DNA of 64,000 nucleotides from SZAS-103 sp036496805 (lineage in GTDB: Bacteria > Pseudomonadota > Gammaproteobacteria > Xanthomonadales > Xanthomonadaceae), in NCBI GenBank assembly GCA_036496805.1, contig DASXKN010000035.1, positions 62,001 through 126,000 of the forward strand, given 5' to 3'. Positions within the stretch are counted from its first letter, which is position 1, and each line of letters starts with the position of its first letter. The position numbers and the translations under genes are program-made. The notes beneath the pieces are model-generated. The model made no database searches and was not told the DNA's origin. It saw only the letters and a list, made by a program, of their open reading frames with translations. Positions 59,592 to 64,000 of this stretch are shown here, one piece after another.

Positions 59592-61979
59592 ATGAACGAT
59601 CCCGCGCGCCTCGAGCCGGTCGCATCGCCGTCGGCACCGTCCCACACCGGGACGCGTGGCGCCATCGCCTCGCGGTGGTTCCTGGCAACGCTGCTGCTGG
59701 TGACCCTGGTCGCGGTGATGGTGCCGTTTTCGCCCGTGATGCCGGGCGCTGGCCTGGACCCTTCGTGGCGCTACGCCATCAACCAGGCGGTCGCGCAGCG
59801 GCTCGCCTTCGGCAGCGACCTGGTCTTCACGTTCGGCCCCTACGGAGCCGTCTACACGCGGATGTTCCATCCGGCGACCGATGCGCTGATACTCGGCGGC
59901 AGCCTGTTCCTCGCCTTTTCGTACTGGGCATGCCTGCTCGTGCTGATGCGCACGGCCGGGCGGCGGTGGTCGCTGCTGTTCTGCGCCGTCCTCGCCGGTG
60001 TGGTCGTCCTGCCCGATCCCTTGCTGTTTTCCCATCCGTTGCTGGTCGGACTGGCGGTCTGCAAGCTGGTCTTCGCCAAGGAGGGGTCGCTGCTCGATCG
60101 CCGCTGGGCGCCGTGGTTGATCGCGCTCCTGTTCGCTCCATTCGGCCTGCTGCCCCTGGTCAAGGGATCCAACCTGATCCCGTGCGCGGCGATCGCCGGC
60201 CTGTGCGTGGTCGCGTTCGTGTTGCATCGTCGCCTCGCTGCCACGGTGGCCTGCGTGGCGGCGCCGATGCTGGTCCTGGTGGGTTGCTGGCTCGCCGCGG
60301 GCCAGGCGCTGGCCGCGTTGCCGGGGTATTTCCTGGCGATGGCTCCGATCGTGTCGGGATATACCGAAGCGATGGCCATCGACGGGACCCTGCGCGACGT
60401 GTGGCTCTATCTCGCCGCGTCGGGCGCGTTGCTGCTGTCCATCCTCGTCCAGCGGAACATCGAGTGGCGGGAACGCGCTTTCCTGGTCCTGGTTTTTTCG
60501 CTGTACCTGTTCATCACGTTCAAGGCGGGCTTCGTCCGCCACGACGGTCACGCCATCATCGCCGGTACCGGCATCGTGTTCGCGGCGTTCCTGCTTCCGT
60601 TTGCGTTCTCCAGCAAGGGCACGCCCCTGCTGATCGTGCTGGCGCTGTGTGCGTGGTGGCAGGTCGACCGCCAGTGGGTCAACACCACGGCCCATGGTTT
60701 TGCCGACACCGTGGTCGGGAGGTACGCGACCGCGTGGCATGGACTCGCGCACCGCATGGCCGGCGACGGCTGGCCCGGCACGGAGTATCGAACCGCCGTC
60801 GCCACGTTGCGCGCGCAGGCGCGATTCCCGCTGCTCCCCGGGACCAGCGACATCTATCCGTTCGACCAGGCCTTCCTGCTCGCGTCCGGCAACACCTGGT
60901 CGCCGCGCCCGGTGCTCCAGAGCTACTCGGCGTACACGCCGGCCCTGGCTGAAATGGACAGGCAATTCCTGCTCGGAAAACGCGCTCCCGACAATATCTT
61001 CTTCAGCGTGCAGCCAATCGACGGGCGGTTTCCGTCGATCGACGATGGCGCGAGCTGGCCGGTCCTGTTGCAGCGTTACAAGCCCGCGTGGATGCACAGG
61101 GGCTTCGTCCTGCTGAAGAAGAACCCGGACGCCGGTCCTTTCGTGGAACCCGTCAGGATCGCGACGGGGCGTTACAGGTTCGGCCAGCGCATTGCATTGC
61201 CGGCGTCCGCCCAGCCGTTGTTCGCGCAGATCGAGTTCAAGCCGACCCTGCCGGGAGCCGTTGCCGCGGTCGTCTACAAGCCGAGCCAGTTGCAGATCCA
61301 GCTGGAGCTGGCCGATGGCAGCACGAAACGGTTCCGGATGATCGCCGGCATGGCCCGGTCGGGCTTCCTGATCTCGCCGTTGATCGAAAGCACGTCGGAG
61401 TTCGGCCTGCTGTACGGCCCGCACGGATCGCTCGATGGAAAGCGCGTCGTCGCGATGAGGATGTACCTGCCGGGCCGCAGGAGTCGCATGTGGCAGGACG
61501 AGTTCGGGCTCACGCTGGGCCGCGTCGATGCGGTCGCGTCGGCGGACGTTTCCGCGCTCGTGGACTTCGACGCCTACGATGCGTCGCTGTCGGAAGCCCC
61601 GGCGACGGCTGCGGCCGGCTGCCAGGGCTCGATCGATGTCGTCAACGGGACGACATCGCCGGCGGACATCGCGGCGTCGGGTTCGCTGCGCGTGGACGGC
61701 TGGCTGGCACCGTCGACGACCGCGGGGCGGCTGGCGGATGCCATCTACGTCGTGCTGACCGATGCGCAGGGCCATCGGACGTACCTGACGACCCACGCGT
61801 CGTCGCGCCCCGACCTGGCCACCGGTTTCAACAATCCGGTCATGGCCGATGCGGGTTTCTCGACGGCCGGCGATATCTCCCGCTTCGCGGGAAACTACGA
61901 GCTCTCGCTCGCCTTCAAGTCGGCGGGCGCCCTGGCGAGCTGCCCGAACATCGGGATTCGTCTCCGCATCGGGAAGTGA
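59592..61979 (+). CDS. Polytopic membrane protein with C-terminal globular domain, unknown function
   Basis: 795 residues. About ten membrane helices in residues 25-365 (ASRWFLATLLLVTLVAVMVPF, SLFLAFSYWACLLVLM, LLFCAVLAGVVVLPDPLLF and others). The first external loop has DPSWRYAINQAVAQRLAFGSDLVFTFGPYGAVYTRMF, with acidic and aromatic residues as in GT-C glycosyltransferases. The C-terminal 400 residues are soluble and beta-rich. The position 19 bp after the multi-module transferase suggests a lipid-linked glycosyl or modification step in polysaccharide assembly. No named family recognised. Confidence 0.7.
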   Translation: MNDPARLEPVASPSAPSHTGTRGAIASRWFLATLLLVTLVAVMVPFSPVMPGAGLDPSWRYAINQAVAQRLAFGSDLVFTFGPYGAVYTRMFHPATDALILGGSLFLAFSYWACLLVLMRTAGRRWSLLFCAVLAGVVVLPDPLLFSHPLLVGLAVCKLVFAKEGSLLDRRWAPWLIALLFAPFGLLPLVKGSNLIPCAAIAGLCVVAFVLHRRLAATVACVAAPMLVLVGCWLAAGQALAALPGYFLAMAPIVSGYTEAMAIDGTLRDVWLYLAASGALLLSILVQRNIEWRERAFLVLVFSLYLFITFKAGFVRHDGHAIIAGTGIVFAAFLLPFAFSSKGTPLLIVLALCAWWQVDRQWVNTTAHGFADTVVGRYATAWHGLAHRMAGDGWPGTEYRTAVATLRAQARFPLLPGTSDIYPFDQAFLLASGNTWSPRPVLQSYSAYTPALAEMDRQFLLGKRAPDNIFFSVQPIDGRFPSIDDGASWPVLLQRYKPAWMHRGFVLLKKNPDAGPFVEPVRIATGRYRFGQRIALPASAQPLFAQIEFKPTLPGAVAAVVYKPSQLQIQLELADGSTKRFRMIAGMARSGFLISPLIESTSEFGLLYGPHGSLDGKRVVAMRMYLPGRRSRMWQDEFGLTLGRVDAVASADVSALVDFDAYDASLSEAPATAAAGCQGSIDVVNGTTSPADIAASGSLRVDGWLAPSTTAGRLADAIYVVLTDAQGHRTYLTTHASSRPDLATGFNNPVMADAGFSTAGDISRFAGNYELSLAFKSAGALASCPNIGIRLRIGK

Positions 61980-61987
61980 TGCGCGCG

Positions 61988-62395
61988 TCAGGCCGACCTG
62001 TCGGATCGTGAAAACGTCAGGTGGCGATGCCCGAGATAGCTGGTGAAAACCGGCACGACGACGCCGACCAGGTGAGCGATCGTTTCCGGCTGGACCGTCC
62101 AGCCCAGCTTCGGCAGCGCGATGCGCGAAAGGAACAGGCTCACGGCCAGCGTCTGCAGCAGCGCGGCGATGTTGACCGCCGTGAACCACAGGACCTGGCC
62201 GTGCAGCGGCCGCGTGGCGCCCGCGAAGACGAAACGCCGGTTGAGCGCGAAGGCGGTGGCCATGCCGACGAGGTAGGCCAGCACGATCGACGGCACGTAG
62301 GGCATCGCGAAATTGAACGCGACACGCGACAGCACGTTGGCCAGCGCCGCCAGGCCGCCGACGAGCACGAAGCGCGCGAACTGCGAACGCAGCAT
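61988..62395 (-). CDS. GtrA-family membrane protein
   Basis: 135 residues with four helices and the GtrA pattern: QFARFVLVGGLAALANVLSRVAFNF, YLVGMATAFALNRRFVFAGA and HLVGVVVPVFTSYLGHRHLTFSR. GtrA proteins flip or bind polyprenyl-linked sugars during O-antigen or arabinogalactan modification. It follows the FAD oxidoreductase by 16 bp on the minus strand. Its stop lies 8 bp from the stop of the 795-residue gene, tail to tail. Confidence 0.9.
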   Translation of the reverse strand: MLRSQFARFVLVGGLAALANVLSRVAFNFAMPYVPSIVLAYLVGMATAFALNRRFVFAGATRPLHGQVLWFTAVNIAALLQTLAVSLFLSRIALPKLGWTVQPETIAHLVGVVVPVFTSYLGHRHLTFSRSDRSA

Positions 62396-62411
62396 CAGGC
62401 GACCACAGCCT

Positions 62412-63710
62412 TCACGAGACCACAGCCTTCACGAGGCGCTTGGCCGTGGCGATGCTTTCGCTGATCGAACGATCCTCCGGGTAGTAGTACGACGTGTCGG
62501 CCATGAAAAAACCGGAAACCGGCGTCTTCATCGGCGGCAGCAGTTCCTGGAAGCCCGGCGGGCAGATGGTCTGCGCGAAGTCGTAGCGGTGGCAATGCCG
62601 CGCGAGCACCCAGTCCGGCCGGAACGCCGGGTTCAGCCGCGACAGGTAGCCGATCACTTCGTCGATCAGCTCATCATTCGTGCGCGACCACTTCGGGTGC
62701 GTCTTGGGCATGTAGAACGGCGCGTACAGCACGTGCTCGCCCTCCCGGTCCGTCGGATTGAGGTTGCTGTACTCGATCACGCCCGGGATGTCGATGGCGT
62801 CGTCGCTGATGTTCATCCAGAAATTTTCGGTGAGCCGTTGCCCGAGCTTGAGGATCACGCACGCGACCGGGATGTTCTCGATGCGGCTAATGCGTGCCGC
62901 GAATTCCGGCGGCAGGTCGGGCACGAGCCTCGGCACGTACTGGATCGGCGCGGTGGAAACGACCGCGTCGCACGGACGCGCCTCGCCTCCCACCATGATG
63001 CCCACGACTTTGTCCTGCTCGACGAGGACCTTGTCGATGCCCGAGCGCAGGTGGATGCGGCCGCCGCGTTCGAGGATGGCCTGCTCCATCCGTTCGAGCA
63101 GCGTCTCCGAGCCTCCCTCGAGGTAACCGAGGCTTTCCTGCAACAGGCTCCTGCGCGACAGCGCGATGCGCTTGATGCGGGTGCCGATCCAGGCGGCGGA
63201 AAGATTGTCGGCGTATTCGAAGAACTTCAGGTGGAAGGTCCGGCGCCAGAGCGCTTCGTATCCGGCGTCGCCGAGCCACTTGCGGATCCACGTGGTGGCA
63301 TTGACCTTGTCCAGGCGCGACCAGTCGCGGATGTTCTTCGTCGCCATGACGTGCAACGCGTAGCGGACCTTGGCGAACAATCCCAGTTTGGGAAAGCGCA
63401 GCAACGCCAGCGGCGTGCCCCACGGGTACAGCTTGCCGTCGAAGTAGTAGCCCATCTTCGTGTCGGTCCACTTCAGCCGGTCCGACAGGCCCAGTTCCGC
63501 CAGCAGTCCGAACAGCGGCGTGTCGGTCTTGCAGATGAAGTGGTAGTAGCGCTCGATCTTCAGGCCATCGAAGTCGAAGCTCGCCGACATGCCGCCGATG
63601 CGGTCGTCGCGCTCGTAAATGTCCACCTCGTGGCCAAGCTTGAGCAGGTCGATGGCGGCCATCAGGCCCATCGGTCCGGCGCCGAGGATGGCGTATCGCT
63701 TCGCGGTCAT
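62412..63710 (-). CDS. FAD-dependent amine-oxidase-like oxidoreductase
   Basis: 432 residues with an N-terminal FAD site: YAILGAGPMGLMAAIDLLKLGHEVDIYERDDRIGGMSASF (GxGxxG...E plus RxGG). VSTAPIQYVPRLV and a C-terminal GFFMADTSYYYPEDRSISESIATAKRLV close the flavin site. Related to protoporphyrinogen-oxidase/UDP-galactopyranose-mutase-like enzymes found with GtrA and epimerases in polysaccharide loci. The substrate is unknown; a lipid-linked sugar is a reasonable guess. It starts 4 bp after the epimerase stop. Confidence 0.85.
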   Translation of the reverse strand: MTAKRYAILGAGPMGLMAAIDLLKLGHEVDIYERDDRIGGMSASFDFDGLKIERYYHFICKTDTPLFGLLAELGLSDRLKWTDTKMGYYFDGKLYPWGTPLALLRFPKLGLFAKVRYALHVMATKNIRDWSRLDKVNATTWIRKWLGDAGYEALWRRTFHLKFFEYADNLSAAWIGTRIKRIALSRRSLLQESLGYLEGGSETLLERMEQAILERGGRIHLRSGIDKVLVEQDKVVGIMVGGEARPCDAVVSTAPIQYVPRLVPDLPPEFAARISRIENIPVACVILKLGQRLTENFWMNISDDAIDIPGVIEYSNLNPTDREGEHVLYAPFYMPKTHPKWSRTNDELIDEVIGYLSRLNPAFRPDWVLARHCHRYDFAQTICPPGFQELLPPMKTPVSGFFMADTSYYYPEDRSISESIATAKRLVKAVVS

Positions 63711-63714
63711 GGCG

Positions 63715-64000
63715 TCATCGCTTCAGGACGATCGCGCTGTATCGCGGATCGCAGTAGCTCTCGCGGACGGCCTGCTCGAACGGCGTCTGCGCGACCCCGA
63801 ACACCGCCGCGGTATCGACGCCGCGGAAGTCGTCGCCCGCCGACAATGCCTCGAGCTGGTCGGCGGTGAACGGCGGCTTGTGCGAGAACAGGGCGTAGGT
63901 GCGAAGCAGGAACGCGAACAGTCCGACCGGGATGCGCACGATCGGCGTGCGCAGCTTCTTGACGCGCTTGATGGTGCGGATGATGTCGATGTAGTCGATC
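63715..64000 (-). CDS. NAD-dependent epimerase-like protein, C-terminal fragment (runs off the window)
   Basis: The visible 94 residues read IDYIDIIRTIKRVKKLRTPIVRIPVGLFAFLLRTYALFSHKPPFTADQLEALSAGDDFRGVDTAAVFGV... The hydrophobic segment and the QLEALSAGDDF...AAVFGVAQTPFEQAV tail match the C terminus of NDUFA9-like/complex-I-type NAD(P)-binding epimerases. The frame is open to the window end, so the N terminus lies beyond 64000. It forms the first visible gene of the minus-strand epimerase-oxidoreductase-GtrA operon. Confidence 0.75.
   Translation of the reverse strand, partial: IDYIDIIRTIKRVKKLRTPIVRIPVGLFAFLLRTYALFSHKPPFTADQLEALSAGDDFRGVDTAAVFGVAQTPFEQAVRESYCDPRYSAIVLKR

Overview
The window reads as one contiguous chromosomal segment of a high-GC gammaproteobacterium of the Xanthomonadaceae/Lysobacteraceae (Lysobacter or Luteimonas-like). 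The evidence is gene content and order: polA followed by an sX13-type C-rich sRNA; trpG-trpD-trpC next to clp and speD; a cbs/metB-type transsulfuration pair leading into the wzm-wzt O-antigen locus, as in Xanthomonas; Coq7; PilU; and Xanthomonad-type palindromic repeats. No plasmid, phage, IS transposase or CRISPR array is visible.

Layout. 1-3.1 kb: sX13-like sRNA and polA (minus). 3.2-5.1 kb: small exported proteins (DUF2782, DUF4142, a His-rich protein). 5.4-9.0 kb: a REC-DUF3369-HD-GYP regulator convergent with a soluble double-GAF histidine kinase. 9.2-13.8 kb: arginase, a lipoprotein, trpS and small proteins. 13.8-17.8 kb: a branched-chain-type 2-oxo acid dehydrogenase operon (E1alpha, E1beta, E2; minus) with a duplicated E1beta tail and a repeat element inserted in the E2 coding sequence. 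17.9-26.4 kb: tryptophan 2,3-dioxygenase, a POT peptide transporter, an AspH-type hydroxylase, MarR/hppD/hmgA (tyrosine to homogentisate catabolism) and a DUF559 gene bracketed by inverted repeats. 26.5-29.2 kb: Mpo1-like protein, purC, rpe. 29.4-38.5 kb: trpE, an Asr-like His-rich protein, an OmpR/EnvZ-type two-component pair, trpG-trpD-ABM-trpC, GNAT, clp, speD. 38.7-43.8 kb: M13 peptidase, coq7, an Fe-S protein, rplM-rpsI. 43.9-46.4 kb: tRNA-Gln(CTG), a lipoprotein, fahA-maiA, which complete homogentisate breakdown. 46.4-52.3 kb: pilU, DUF4398/OmpA pair, YdcH-like, galE, cbs. 52.5-64 kb: a cystathionine gamma-lyase/synthase followed by a surface-polysaccharide locus (wzm, wzt, a 1209-aa sulfotransferase-GT4-RgpF fusion, a 795-aa membrane protein, then GtrA, an FAD oxidoreductase and a truncated epimerase on the minus strand).

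Most notable. (1) Three related elements share inverted GGGAGAGGG...GTGAGGGG arms. One carries a DUF559 endonuclease-like gene, one is intergenic, and one is inserted in frame in the E2 linker. This suggests a DUF559-associated mobile palindrome system. (2) A nearly identical 24-bp element containing a 10-bp-spaced TTCCG direct repeat lies about 90 bp upstream of both His-rich exported-protein genes. One copy sits beside an OmpR-family two-component system, which suggests a small acid/metal-stress regulon. (3) The 3' end of the E1beta gene is duplicated as a 35-codon mini-ORF with its own strong Shine-Dalgarno. (4) An sX13-like sRNA is visible downstream of polA.
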